A stretch of 64,000 nucleotides of DNA from Sphingomicrobium flavum (GCF_024721605.1 NZ_CP102630.1:1798001-1862000), one strand, 5' to 3'. Shown: positions 54,468 through 63,443, numbered from the stretch's first letter. The notes: generated by a model not told the origin, from the sequence alone. Translations and numbers: made by a program.

Positions 54468-56390
54468 ATGCTTCGTTTGATATTGGCGTGTCTGTTGCTG
54501 GCTGCTGAGCCTGCGCGCGCGCAGACTGCCGAACCGCTGAGTGCGGAAGATTTTGCAGCGCCGCGTGTATGGAGCACGCCGCGCCTTTCGCCAGACGGCA
54601 ACAAGATTGCCTTCATTATGCATGAAGGTGAGGACAAGCGCATCGTCATCATCGATGCCAACGACCCGCAAAAAGTTATCCGCCAGGCCAATCTTGGCAA
54701 GCAGGACCTCCAGTCACTGCGCTGGGCAGGGAATGAACGCTTGCTGGTCAAGGTTCTTGGCGAAATCCAGCTCTTTCGTCGCTTCTATTATGCCGACCGG
54801 CTGTACGTTTACGACGTCGCCCGCGATCAATCCTATGAGGCAGCGCCGGAATTTAACGGCACTTTCGCAGGCAATATCCTTTATATTGACGCATCGGGTG
54901 ACTGGGCTCTGGTTTCGGGACAGAAGAACCAGAATGATTATCCATCCATCCGGCGGGTCGATCTGGCCACCGGCAAGTCCGCTCAGGTCGAAAACCAGAT
55001 GCGCTATGTCTGGACATGGTTCGCCGATGGCGACGGCGTCGTGCGCGCCGCCATTCAGGGCAGCAAGAAGAATGACTTCGTGCTCCACTATCGCGATACC
55101 GCCGACGAAAAGTTCCGGCAAACCAAGATCAAGCTGGAACGGGACGACGACGACGAAGCGCTGGTCGAGGAGATTTTCATTTCACTAACCGACGAGCCGT
55201 CCGTCGCGATCAGCAATTTTCGCACCGGTCGCTTTGCGCTTTATGAATTCGACATAGCGCAAGGCCGTCTCGGCAATGCAGTCTTCGAACATCCCACCCA
55301 CGACATCGACGCCGTGATGAGGCATCCCAAGACCGGCGACGTCATCGGTGTCAGCTTCCATGACGAGAAGCCGCGTATCCACTGGCTCGACCCCGATATT
55401 GCCGCACTTCAAACCAAGCTCGATCGCGCCCTGGCCGGCAATGCCAACGAAGTTCTTTCCTTCTCCGACGACGGCAACCGGTTGATCATTCGCTCGGGCC
55501 GCGGATCCGATCCTGGCCTTTACTATCTGTTCGACCGGGCAGCGGGACGGTTAGACATCATTGCCAACCCCTATGAGAGGATCGATCCCGACCAGTTGTC
55601 TCCCGTGCAACCGGTCAAATATACAGCGCGCGACGGATTGGAGATTGAAGGTTTTCTCACGCTGCCCAAGGGTCGCGAGGCGAAGAACCTGCCGCTCATC
55701 CTGATGCCCCACGGCGGTCCATTTGCGCGCGATGAATGGGGCTATGATCCGGAAGTGCAGTTCCTTGCGCAACGCGGCTATGCCGTCTTCCAACCCAATT
55801 TTCGCGGATCGACCGGGCGCGGCCGGGATTTTGTGGAAAAGGGCTACGGCCAGTTCGGCAGCGGCATGCTCAATGACATGTTCGACGGCGTCGACTGGCT
55901 GGCTAGCCAAGGGACCATCGACCCGCAGCGTGTTTGCATCGTCGGGTCCAGCTATGGCGGATATGCGGCAATGTGGGCGGCCATCACTGCCCCCGAGCGA
56001 CTACGCTGTGCCGCCAGCTTCGCGGGGGTGAGCAATCTCAACGCGCTGCGTCGCCATGACCGCAAGATGTTCAGCCCCACCCGCTACACCACCAACTGGC
56101 GCGACCAGATTGCCGGTGATGTCGCTGCCCTCAAGGAGCTGGACGAGATTTCTCCCATCGAACATGCCGGGCGCCTGCGCATTCCCATCTTCATTGCCCA
56201 CGGCAAGGATGACAAGCGCGTGCCGGTTAGCCAGAGCGAGGAAATGATCGAAAAGCTGGTGCGTGCGGGGCGCAATCCGGACTGGGTTGTCTATCCGGAA
56301 AATGGCCATGGATTCGAAAAGCCCGAAGATCATGCCGACTATCTCAAGCGCCTGTCCACCTTCCTCGCTGAGCACAATCCGGCCAACTGA
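54468..56390 (+). CDS. Exported S9 family prolyl oligopeptidase (dipeptidyl/acylaminoacyl peptidase-like)
   Basis: A 640-residue peptidase with signal peptide MLRLILACLLLAAEPARAQ. The N-terminal ~370 residues are a beta-propeller, beginning with a TolB-like RLSPDGNKIAFI repeat. The C-terminal hydrolase domain has the nucleophile in VGSSYGGYAAMWAA (about residue 490), with HGKDDKRVP and ENGHGF giving Asp and His. It should cleave short peptides in the periplasm. ATG 54468 follows GGGGGAG at some distance. Confidence 0.9.
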   Translation: MLRLILACLLLAAEPARAQTAEPLSAEDFAAPRVWSTPRLSPDGNKIAFIMHEGEDKRIVIIDANDPQKVIRQANLGKQDLQSLRWAGNERLLVKVLGEIQLFRRFYYADRLYVYDVARDQSYEAAPEFNGTFAGNILYIDASGDWALVSGQKNQNDYPSIRRVDLATGKSAQVENQMRYVWTWFADGDGVVRAAIQGSKKNDFVLHYRDTADEKFRQTKIKLERDDDDEALVEEIFISLTDEPSVAISNFRTGRFALYEFDIAQGRLGNAVFEHPTHDIDAVMRHPKTGDVIGVSFHDEKPRIHWLDPDIAALQTKLDRALAGNANEVLSFSDDGNRLIIRSGRGSDPGLYYLFDRAAGRLDIIANPYERIDPDQLSPVQPVKYTARDGLEIEGFLTLPKGREAKNLPLILMPHGGPFARDEWGYDPEVQFLAQRGYAVFQPNFRGSTGRGRDFVEKGYGQFGSGMLNDMFDGVDWLASQGTIDPQRVCIVGSSYGGYAAMWAAITAPERLRCAASFAGVSNLNALRRHDRKMFSPTRYTTNWRDQIAGDVAALKELDEISPIEHAGRLRIPIFIAHGKDDKRVPVSQSEEMIEKLVRAGRNPDWVVYPENGHGFEKPEDHADYLKRLSTFLAEHNPAN

Positions 56391-56462
56391 GGCTTTCTCT
56401 TTCCTTGTCAGACGCTTCCCGCTAAGGAGCGCGTCACTCGAAACCATACGCAAAGGATGTTC

Positions 56463-56681
56463 ATGGCCAAGGAAGAACTTCTCGAAATGCGGGGTCGGGT
56501 GGTCGAACTGCTGCCCAACGCGATGTTCCGCGTCGAGCTGGAGAATGGCCACGAGATCCTGGGACACACTGCCGGCAAGATGCGCAAGAACCGCATCCGT
56601 GTGCTGACCGGTGATGAAGTCCTCGTCGAACTGACGCCCTATGACCTGACCAAGGGCCGCATCACCTACCGGTTCAAGTAA
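56463..56681 (+). CDS. infA: Translation initiation factor IF-1
   Basis: A 72-residue IF-1, full length, beginning [22 protein letters not shown] and ending [16 protein letters not shown]. It binds the 30S A site during initiation. ATG 56463 follows AAAGGA at 6 bases, which decides it over the ATG two codons earlier. It is followed closely by maf. Confidence 0.97.
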   Translation: MAKEELLEMRGRVVELLPNAMFRVELENGHEILGHTAGKMRKNRIRVLTGDEVLVELTPYDLTKGRITYRFK

Positions 56682-56685
56682 GGCG

Positions 56686-57258
56686 GTGAAGCTGGTCCTC
56701 GCCTCGGCGAGCCCTCGTCGCAGCGAGCTGCTGGCGCGCATCGGTGTGTCGCCCGATGCGATCGACCCTGCGGACATCAACGAAGATCCGCTGCCCGGCG
56801 AAATGCCCAAGGCGCATGCCCTGCGCCTGGCCGAGGAAAAGGCCGCCGCGGTCGCGCCGCGCCATGCTCAGTCGCTGATCCTCGCCGCCGATACGGTCGT
56901 CGCGGTCGGCCGCCGCATTCTCCCCAAGGTGGAGGATGAAGAGACGCTGCGCGCCTGCATGAAATTGCTGTCGGGCCGCCGCCACCGCGTGCTTACCGGC
57001 GTCGCCATTGCGATGCCGGGCGGCAAGATGAAGTCGCGCGTGGTCGAGACCATGATCGCGATGAAGCGGCTTAGCGACGAGGAAATCGACTATTATGCCA
57101 GCCATGGCGAATGGAAGGGCAAGGCCGGCGGCTATGCGCTGCAGGGCTATGGCGAAGTCTATGTCCGCCATATCGCAGGCAGCTATTCCAACGTCGTCGG
57201 CCTGCCGCTGGCCGAAACCCGCCACATGCTGAAATCGGCAGGCTTCGACCTTGGCTGA
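56686..57258 (+). CDS. Maf-family nucleoside triphosphate pyrophosphatase
   Basis: A 190-residue Maf protein that hydrolyses non-canonical or canonical NTPs to NMP and pyrophosphate. Landmarks are LVLASASPRRSELL at the N-terminus, LAADTVV (catalytic Asp about residue 68), GRRHRVLTGVAIA and GKAGGYALQGYG with SNVVGLPLAET. The start is GTG 56686, 4 bases after infA. Its 3-prime end overlaps the next gene by 8 bases. Confidence 0.93.
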   Translation: MKLVLASASPRRSELLARIGVSPDAIDPADINEDPLPGEMPKAHALRLAEEKAAAVAPRHAQSLILAADTVVAVGRRILPKVEDEETLRACMKLLSGRRHRVLTGVAIAMPGGKMKSRVVETMIAMKRLSDEEIDYYASHGEWKGKAGGYALQGYGEVYVRHIAGSYSNVVGLPLAETRHMLKSAGFDLG

Positions 57259-58162
57259 GTGGATCATCGAGGAAGGCATTGGCGAGACGCGCGCCGCTCT
57301 TGTTGAAGGCGATGACATCATCGAAGCCCGAGTCCGCCGCGAAGGCGTGACGCCCGCCGGCACCGTCATCGAAGCCAAGCTGATCGCCGTCGCCCCGCGC
57401 GTCACTGTCGAAGCGGGGGGCGAACAGTTCCTCCTGCCGCGCGGAGTAAGCGGGGTGAGCGAGGGCGGCAAGCTCTTCATCGAAGTGACCCGCGAAGCGT
57501 TGGGCGGAACGGAGCAATGGAAACGCGGCCTTGCGCGCATGACCGATGAGGCGCCCCGCCCCGCCCCGCCACTCGCCGACGGCAGCCCCGGCACCATCCC
57601 CGGCTGGGAAGAGTTGCTGGAGGAGGCGCGCAGCGGCATCGTCTCTTTCGATGGCGGCGAACTGCGGATCGAACCCACCGCCGCCATGACCATGATCGAT
57701 GTCGACGGCTGGCTGGTACCCGACAAGCTGGCCCAGATGGCCGCCTGGGCCAGCGCCCGCGCCATCCGCCGCCTCGACATTGGTGGCTCGACCGGAATCG
57801 ATTTTCCCTCGATCGAGGGCAAGGCCGAGCGCGGTGAGATCGGCAACATCCTCGACATGTATCTGGAAAAGCCGTTCGAGCGCACCGCAATGAACGGCTT
57901 CGGTTTCGTCCAGGTGGTGCGCCCGCGCACCCGCGCCTCGCTGATCGAACTGGCCGCCCAGCGCGCCGCCTTCGAAGCGCGCGCCCTGATGCGCCGCGCA
58001 GAAGCACAGGTCGGGGCCACCCGGCTGGTCGCGCATCCTGCGGTCATCGCCGCCATCCTCCCCGACTGGCAGGAGCGCCTGTCGCGCAAGGTCGGCGGCC
58101 CCCTGACCTTGCAGGCCGATCCCAAGCTCGCCATGTCGGGGGCCTATGCCCAAAAAGCCTAA
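57251..58162 (+). CDS. RNase E/G-like ribonuclease, short form
   Basis: A 303-residue protein related to the catalytic part of RNase E/G. The two metal-binding aspartates can be placed: Asp150 in MTMIDVDG, and Asp184 in TGIDFPSIEGKAERGE. The N-terminal ~85 residues keep only a shortened S1-like beta-barrel (RGVSGVSEGGKLFIEVTREALG); the CPxC zinc-link motif and C-terminal scaffold of full RNase E are missing. It is encoded in a fixed order maf - this gene - yacG in many alphaproteobacteria, so a specific conserved role is likely. The start is TTG 57251, within maf. Confidence 0.8.
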   Translation: MAEWIIEEGIGETRAALVEGDDIIEARVRREGVTPAGTVIEAKLIAVAPRVTVEAGGEQFLLPRGVSGVSEGGKLFIEVTREALGGTEQWKRGLARMTDEAPRPAPPLADGSPGTIPGWEELLEEARSGIVSFDGGELRIEPTAAMTMIDVDGWLVPDKLAQMAAWASARAIRRLDIGGSTGIDFPSIEGKAERGEIGNILDMYLEKPFERTAMNGFGFVQVVRPRTRASLIELAAQRAAFEARALMRRAEAQVGATRLVAHPAVIAAILPDWQERLSRKVGGPLTLQADPKLAMSGAYAQKA

Positions 58163-58328
58163 TTCTACCTGCCCCGATTGCGGCCAGCCGACCCATCCCG
58201 ATTATCGCCCCTTCTGCAGCCGCGGCTGCAAGGATCGCGACCTTCTCAACTGGCTGGACGAGGGATATCGCATCCCCGGTCCCGCGGTTCCGCCGCAGGG
58301 GGTTGCAAGCGAGGAAGAGGGCGGCTAG
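58146..58328 (+). CDS. yacG: DNA gyrase inhibitor YacG (zinc finger)
   Basis: A 60-residue protein with the YacG zinc-binding pattern Cys9-x2-Cys12-x11-Cys24-x3-Cys28 (CPDCGQPTHPDYRPFCSRGCKDRDLLNWL). In E. coli it binds GyrB and inhibits supercoiling. It overlaps the end of the RNase E/G-like gene by 17 bases. Confidence 0.93.
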   Translation: MPKKPNSTCPDCGQPTHPDYRPFCSRGCKDRDLLNWLDEGYRIPGPAVPPQGVASEEEGG

Positions 58329-58372
58329 ACGCCCCTTCGCTGCAGCGAAGCATCCGTCTTCGCTCTCGGTAT

Positions 58373-58448
58373 GCCTGGGTAGCTCAGTTGGTAGAGCATG
58401 CGACTGAAAATCGCAGTGTCGGCGGTTCGATCCCGTCCCCAGGCACCA
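58373..58448 (+). tRNA. tRNA-Phe (anticodon GAA)
   Basis: A full cloverleaf: acceptor GCCTGGG/CCCAGGC, D arm GCTC/GAGC, anticodon stem TGCGA/TCGCA with loop CTGAAAA, T arm GGCGG-TTCGATC-CCGTC, discriminator A and encoded CCA (58446-58448). Anticodon GAA reads both phenylalanine codons. Confidence 0.97.
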
Positions 58449-58488
58449 CCCATTCCCCTACGCTGCGCATTGGGCTAGATATCGGCCC

Positions 58489-58935
58489 ATGCTGACGACC
58501 CTTATCTGCCTGGCCTTGGTGGCGGCGACCATCGCGATCCATTACGAGGTGCTGCGTTTCACCTCGAACAACCTCACCCATTTGCGCCTGCCGCCCCGCA
58601 TGCGGATCATCGTCATGCTGATCGCAGCGCTAATCAGCCATCTTGTCCACTGCTTCTTTTATGCGCTTGCCTTCCTTTGGCTCGAAGCGATTGGCGGATT
58701 CGGCAGCATCGACGGCCCGGTCGGCCACAGCCTGGGCGATGCCTTCTATTTCTCGATCACCAGCTACACCACGCTGGGCATTGGCGATCTCATCCCCACC
58801 GGACCCATTCGCATCATCAGCGGGGTCAGCGCGCTGAACGGTCTCGTCATGGTCGGCTGGACCGCCTCGATGACATATCTCTACATGGAAAAATTCTGGC
58901 ACCTGCGCGGTCGCAGCCCGCGCAAGAAGCGCTAG
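58489..58935 (+). CDS. Two-TM potassium channel-like (ion channel family 2) protein
   Basis: A 148-residue membrane protein with 3 predicted helices: an N-terminal helix (about 4-20), M1 (about 38-66) and M2 (about 105-128). Between M1 and M2 is the pore segment SITSYTTLGIGDLIPTGP, in which TTLGIGD corresponds to the selectivity filter T-V-G-Y-G-D; Leu-Gly-Ile-Gly-Asp replaces the canonical Val-Gly-Tyr-Gly-Asp, so K+ selectivity may be altered. It converges with the SLOG/4TM gene with only 2 bases between stops. Confidence 0.84.
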   Translation: MLTTLICLALVAATIAIHYEVLRFTSNNLTHLRLPPRMRIIVMLIAALISHLVHCFFYALAFLWLEAIGGFGSIDGPVGHSLGDAFYFSITSYTTLGIGDLIPTGPIRIISGVSALNGLVMVGWTASMTYLYMEKFWHLRGRSPRKKR

Positions 58936-58937
58936 GC

Positions 58938-60737
58938 CTAGCCCGGCAGGCTGAGCGGCCGCGTTTCATAATGCAGCCGCCATTGCTGCACTTCGGCCAG
59001 CATCACTTCACCCAGCCGACGCGACCGTTCCGCCAATCGCTCATAGCGTAGCGGATCGGCCAGCAATGCGTGGCGCAACTGCTCGAGCTGGCGGGCGATA
59101 ACGGTCGAGCGTTCGCCCGTCGCGGCGAAATCACCCTGCATGCGAATGCCATACAATGCCGCCGCCAGCGCTGGGAACAAGGCGGTGCAGAAGGTCACCA
59201 ATTCGGTCATGCCCACGCCGAGAATGCTGCCTGGTTTGCCGGTCGCAAAGCTGACCGCAAGATAGGCCACACAGGCGATGATCGTACCGATGAAAAGATA
59301 GTCGCCCGCATGATGAAGGCGATGATTGGCATGCGCCATCGCATGTGCATTGCCGCGATGATAGGCGACCTGTTCATCGATCAGGTTGACCATCGCGTCG
59401 CGAATCTTCTTGAGATAGGCCGGATCGAAGTGCGCCTTGGGCAGGCCCAGTTCGCGCGCACTGGCTCTGGCATACCAGCTGACCCAGCCGGGCTGGGTGG
59501 TGCCATCTTCGACATCGCGCAGGCTGAGACGCCCCAGCGTCGAGCTCATCGCCAGCAACCGCAATCGCTCGGCCAGGTGTCGCCGGTCGAGCCAGCATTG
59601 GTGCAGATTGTGCCGGTTGGCCTTGTGCGTGTTGGCGATGATCAGGACGATGACCAGCAATTCCATGCTGATCAGCAATTTCTTGATCTCGGGAAACAGC
59701 AGGCCGGCAAGCGCCAGGAACACCGCCAGCCCCGCCAGCGCGAAATTGGTGACGAAGCTGGAGCGGAAGCGCAGCGCGAACTGGTTGGCGCGCGAATCGG
59801 CGCGGCCGAAGCGATCGAGCAGCTGGCCGTTGAGCCGTTCGCCATAACGGCCATGTTCTTCGAAAGGCTCGGTATGGGGCTTGAGCCAGCTTGCGCTTTC
59901 TTCCGGCCCGGCAGCGCGAAATTGCAGCTTCGACCATTTTTTCGCACCGGTGAAGGCGAGCAGCAGCGGCCAGCCGAAATTGCGCTTCTCGACCCGGCTC
60001 TTGGGCTGCACGAAGGCAAGCAAATCCTTCAGATCCTCCCCCGTGGGCGGGGCGCAGAGCGCGCGGACCAGCTCGGGCAGCGCCTTGGCCGCAGGCGCGC
60101 GTTCGACCCCGTCGAGCGAGGGGCGGTCGGGCACCGCCTCATGCAGGCCGCTCCACAGCAATTCGGGCTCGGACTTGCCGGTGGCATCGATATGGATGAC
60201 GGGCATGTGCAGCGCCACGGCTTCGGCGATGACCTGTGTCGTGCCACCGCGACCGCGCGCGGCCTCGCCGTCCCAGACCGCGATCAGGATATCGGACTGC
60301 GACAGGACCAGCCGTCCCGCCATCTCATAGCCGGCCTCATGTCCGCCGGGATAATCGGCGAGCGAGGTGGCCGTATCGGCGCGCTCGAGCAGGCTCTTGG
60401 TGCGCTGCCACTCGGCCTCGCCAAAATCATTGGCATAGGTTTTCTCGTCAAACGGCAGGCAGACCGACAGGCGCGAGCCCGATTCCAGTGCTGCTTCTGC
60501 TGCCAGCACATCTGCACCCTCGGCGAGCGAGGACACCAGCTTGACGATCGGCTCTTCGGGCGAGACCACATCAGCATGGTGAGGCTGCAGCGTCTTCAAG
60601 GCGCCTTGCGCGATCGAGAAAAGCTGGACGCATTGCGCTTTGATCACCTCGTGATGATCGTAGTGCAGACGCGGCGGCCGGTGCCCGGTCACGCCGAAGC
60701 GCAGCACCAGTCGCGGGCGAAAATGGCTGTTCGACAT
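58938..60737 (-). CDS. SLOG-domain protein fused to a four-TM (SLATT-like) module
   Basis: A 599-residue protein. Residues about 10-190 form a Rossmann-like SLOG/LOG-type domain: FGVTGHR (14-20), VSSLAEGADVLAAEAAL (68-84), LPF then YANDF (94-105), and WDGEAARGRGGTTQVIAEA (155-173), the last an R-G-G-T-x-x nucleotide-binding-type loop. Residues about 200-325 are a linker. Four TM helices follow at about 328-347, 354-370, 480-498 and 508-530, with a soluble helical region (375-470) between pairs and a C-terminal coiled region (FPALAAALYGIRMQGDF then 545-590). The pattern matches the SLOG plus SLATT effectors that are predicted to sense nucleotide signals and open membrane pores in immunity. It is a single gene with no other defence gene beside it. 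Domain match is from pattern only. Confidence 0.68.
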   Translation of the reverse strand: MSNSHFRPRLVLRFGVTGHRPPRLHYDHHEVIKAQCVQLFSIAQGALKTLQPHHADVVSPEEPIVKLVSSLAEGADVLAAEAALESGSRLSVCLPFDEKTYANDFGEAEWQRTKSLLERADTATSLADYPGGHEAGYEMAGRLVLSQSDILIAVWDGEAARGRGGTTQVIAEAVALHMPVIHIDATGKSEPELLWSGLHEAVPDRPSLDGVERAPAAKALPELVRALCAPPTGEDLKDLLAFVQPKSRVEKRNFGWPLLLAFTGAKKWSKLQFRAAGPEESASWLKPHTEPFEEHGRYGERLNGQLLDRFGRADSRANQFALRFRSSFVTNFALAGLAVFLALAGLLFPEIKKLLISMELLVIVLIIANTHKANRHNLHQCWLDRRHLAERLRLLAMSSTLGRLSLRDVEDGTTQPGWVSWYARASARELGLPKAHFDPAYLKKIRDAMVNLIDEQVAYHRGNAHAMAHANHRLHHAGDYLFIGTIIACVAYLAVSFATGKPGSILGVGMTELVTFCTALFPALAAALYGIRMQGDFAATGERSTVIARQLEQLRHALLADPLRYERLAERSRRLGEVMLAEVQQWRLHYETRPLSLPG

Positions 60738-60793
60738 GGCGTCCCCCTGTGGCCGAGCAACGGGATGCTAGCGGGGATTTATCCAAAGGCCAA

Positions 60794-61363
60794 TCAGGCT
60801 TCGACCTTTCGCGCCCAGACGATGAAGCGCAGCGGTCCCGGCGTCTCGGCATCGAAGGGATAGCAGGTCGTCAGGATCAAGAGCGGCGCCGCCGGATCGA
60901 CCGGAAAGGCAAAGGCATCGAAGCGGCGGATGTCGGTAGCGATGATCTCATAGTCCGCCGCGCCCTCGCTGATCGTCTCCAGCCGCAACCGATCGCCAAT
61001 CTCGACCCGCTGCAGCCAGCGGAAATGGGTGTCTTGATGCGCCGAGAGCATGCGCACCCTGGCGTTGCGGGTGGGGATGTCGGCAGGTCCGAAGGCCATG
61101 GCCTGCCCTGCCCCGCCGCGCAGGATGACTTCTTTCTTATCCAGCCCCGCATGCGAAAGCCTTCCCACCACCTCCATATCGGCCCAGCGCCACGGGCGGA
61201 CAGGTTCATCGCTCGCCACCCCCTTTTCGAAGGCACGGTGCAGGAGGATCTGCGCGACCTCTGCCTTGGCGGGCATCCAGCCCGCATGGAGGCTGAGCGC
61301 CGCACCCGAAAGTGCCAGCGCCCAGCCCCCCGCCTTGACCACCCTACGCCACATGACAGCCAC
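60794..61363 (-). CDS. Class GN (Gram-negative) sortase
   Basis: A 189-residue cysteine transpeptidase of the proteobacterial GN class. The active site is His109 in SAHQDTHF, Cys167 in LTTCYPF and Arg179 in GPLRF. One N-terminal TM helix (about residues 8-28) anchors it in the inner membrane. It should act on the protein encoded by the overlapping upstream gene. GTG 61363 or ATG 61354 is the start; both overlap the end of the target gene. Confidence 0.92.
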   Translation of the reverse strand: MAVMWRRVVKAGGWALALSGAALSLHAGWMPAKAEVAQILLHRAFEKGVASDEPVRPWRWADMEVVGRLSHAGLDKKEVILRGGAGQAMAFGPADIPTRNARVRMLSAHQDTHFRWLQRVEIGDRLRLETISEGAADYEIIATDIRRFDAFAFPVDPAAPLLILTTCYPFDAETPGPLRFIVWARKVEA

Positions 61364-63443
61364 CGAACCGACGGGCCGAGACCAGGAGAAACATCCCGGC
61401 CAGCAGGATCAGGAGCCCGCTACGCAGGGGGGCGGAGAAGTTGAGCGAACCTTGTTCAAGCATCATTTCCTCAGCAGCGTCCGCAGCAGCATCGGCCATC
61501 GCATCGCTGGTCCCGTGCCCCTCGAACAGGGTGACGAAATCCCAGCCATCGGGCAGCAGCAGCGGGAGGTCTTCCTCGCGCAGGCCTTGCCCGGCGGGGC
61601 GCGCGGGCGTTTCATCGACCGCGACCAGACTCGTACGGCTGGTGACCAGATGGTGCATCATGCCCAGGGCCTCGACCATGCGATCGGCGCTGTCATGGTC
61701 GAGCGCGCCGGTCCAGCGCATCGATTCCACCTCGCCGATCCGGCGACGCGCCCAGCTTTTGGCGACGGCATTGCTCGGCTGCGCCTTGGCGAGGTCGAGC
61801 GTGCGGCTCCACATCTTGCCGCCGATCGTGCCGCTGATTGTCAACTTACCCTTGATCGCCTCGCCGCGGGCAAAGAGCAGCAGCGGTTCGCCGCGATAGA
61901 GATCGGGCAGCACCATGGGCGAGAAGTCCACATCGCTGCCGGCCACATCGGCCTTGATGTCGGTCATCACCGGCGCGGTCAGCCGGTTGAGCAATTCGCC
62001 CATGCGTGCGCGCACCTCATCGACATCGCCGATATAGGTGAAGGAGCCGCGCCCTGTTTCGGCCATCTGGCGCATGAGGTGGCTGTTGGGGGCCGACCCG
62101 ATGCCGACCATGAAGACGCGGCTGTCGCCCCGATGGTCGGCAATCTGGGCCAGCATGGCGTCTTCATTGCCGATCGCGCCATCGGTGAGGAAAATCACCT
62201 GCCGCAGCTTGTCGGTCGCAGCACCGCGCAAGGCCGCTTCGAGCGCAGGCAGCATTTCGGTCCCGCCATTGGCGTCCAGCGCGCCGGTAAAACTGCGCGC
62301 CGTGCCAAGGTGGCGGGCACTGGCAGGCATGGCGCTAGCGAACAGCATGTCCATCGTGTCGTCGAACCGGATGATATTGAAGCTGTCCTGCGGCCGCAGC
62401 GTGGACAGGGCGTGGAGCAGGCTGTCCTTGGCCGCGCGAATGCTCTCCCCGCCCATCGATCCCGAATTGTCGATCACGAAGATCAGCTCGCGCGGCGGCA
62501 CCGGCACCTTGGGATCGCCTGCGGGCGGCACGATGGTGGCGAGCAGATAATCCTCACCCCCGACTGTCTGATGGAACAGCCCGACCTGCGGCGCTTCACC
62601 CTTGGCCGTCCACTCCAGCACAAAATCGCGGTTGGCGGGCACGGTCCCGTCAGTGAGCCGGATACCCCGCGCGGCACCGCGCCCTTCCTCGAGGCTGATG
62701 GCGTGGGATGGCGAGCGGACATTGTCGGTCAGAAAGCCGGGGTTGAGGCGGATATTGATCGACACCGGGTTGAGGTCATCGGCAATCGCAGGCGCCGCGA
62801 GCGGGGCGACGAGCGAGCGCAGCAGCGTGCGCGACGCACCAGCCACATCGGCTTCGATCATGCTTTGCGGGAAATAGCGCGGGCCCACCACCAGCGGCAG
62901 GCGCAGCGAATAGACATCGCCCAGCCTTGCGACGGGTGCCTGCAATTCGATTTGCACCAGCACGGTCTCGCCCGGCCCCACATTGGCGACATGGGTGCGG
63001 AACATGTTGGGGCGATATTGTTCGACAAGCCCGGCGCGCTTGCCCTCGCTCTTGGCCTGCTCGTAAATCTCGCTGGCTTCCTCGCGAGGCTTGATGCGGC
63101 CGATGATGACACGGTCGCCCACGACCATCTTCAGACTGTCGACCGCACCATCATCGGGCAGCGGATAGAGATAGCTGCCTGCCATCCAATGCTTGCTGTT
63201 ATTGCGAAAGGCCTGGGTGACCGTGAAGCGGGCCATCGGCCCGGACACATCGACGCTGATATCGGTGCCCAGCCGGAGCGCCGGGATTTCGGTGGCAACC
63301 CCATCGCGCTGGAACAGCAAGGTGCCCGTGCCGATCTCTTCATCCGCATGGGCAGGCGCAGCGAAGAGAAGCGCAATGACCAGCAAAGCGGCCATCATCC
63401 GGCAGAGGGGGAACGGGGACCGAAGGGACCAAAATGCCATCAT
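61344..63443 (-). CDS. VIT/VWA-domain protein, GN-sortase target (marine proteobacterial sortase target type)
   Basis: A 699-residue envelope protein. Signal peptide (ends PAHA, about residue 33), a VIT domain (about 40-165; FRNNSKHWMAGSYLYPLPDD, YEQAKSEGKRAGLVEQ), a VWA domain (about 315-490) with MIDAS FVIDNSGSMGG and FLTDGAIGNED, then a beta-rich region, a C-terminal TM helix (about 672-690) and a short basic end SARRFGG. It matches the sortase-target family in order, length and linkage. An LPxTG-like signal before the TM helix is not recognisable, which is unusual. ATG 63443 follows AGGAGAAG. Confidence 0.9.
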   Translation of the reverse strand: MMAFWSLRSPFPLCRMMAALLVIALLFAAPAHADEEIGTGTLLFQRDGVATEIPALRLGTDISVDVSGPMARFTVTQAFRNNSKHWMAGSYLYPLPDDGAVDSLKMVVGDRVIIGRIKPREEASEIYEQAKSEGKRAGLVEQYRPNMFRTHVANVGPGETVLVQIELQAPVARLGDVYSLRLPLVVGPRYFPQSMIEADVAGASRTLLRSLVAPLAAPAIADDLNPVSINIRLNPGFLTDNVRSPSHAISLEEGRGAARGIRLTDGTVPANRDFVLEWTAKGEAPQVGLFHQTVGGEDYLLATIVPPAGDPKVPVPPRELIFVIDNSGSMGGESIRAAKDSLLHALSTLRPQDSFNIIRFDDTMDMLFASAMPASARHLGTARSFTGALDANGGTEMLPALEAALRGAATDKLRQVIFLTDGAIGNEDAMLAQIADHRGDSRVFMVGIGSAPNSHLMRQMAETGRGSFTYIGDVDEVRARMGELLNRLTAPVMTDIKADVAGSDVDFSPMVLPDLYRGEPLLLFARGEAIKGKLTISGTIGGKMWSRTLDLAKAQPSNAVAKSWARRRIGEVESMRWTGALDHDSADRMVEALGMMHHLVTSRTSLVAVDETPARPAGQGLREEDLPLLLPDGWDFVTLFEGHGTSDAMADAAADAAEEMMLEQGSLNFSAPLRSGLLILLAGMFLLVSARRFGGCHVA

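Noticed and set aside
58384-58581. Short minus-strand frame over tRNA-Phe
   Set aside because: A complete tRNA occupies the site; no ribosome site or domain for the frame.
59070-60863. A 597-codon plus-strand open frame opposite the SLOG/4TM gene
   Set aside because: The minus-strand product has coherent domains and TM helices; the plus-strand frame is rich in His/Gln/Arg, typical of antisense reading.
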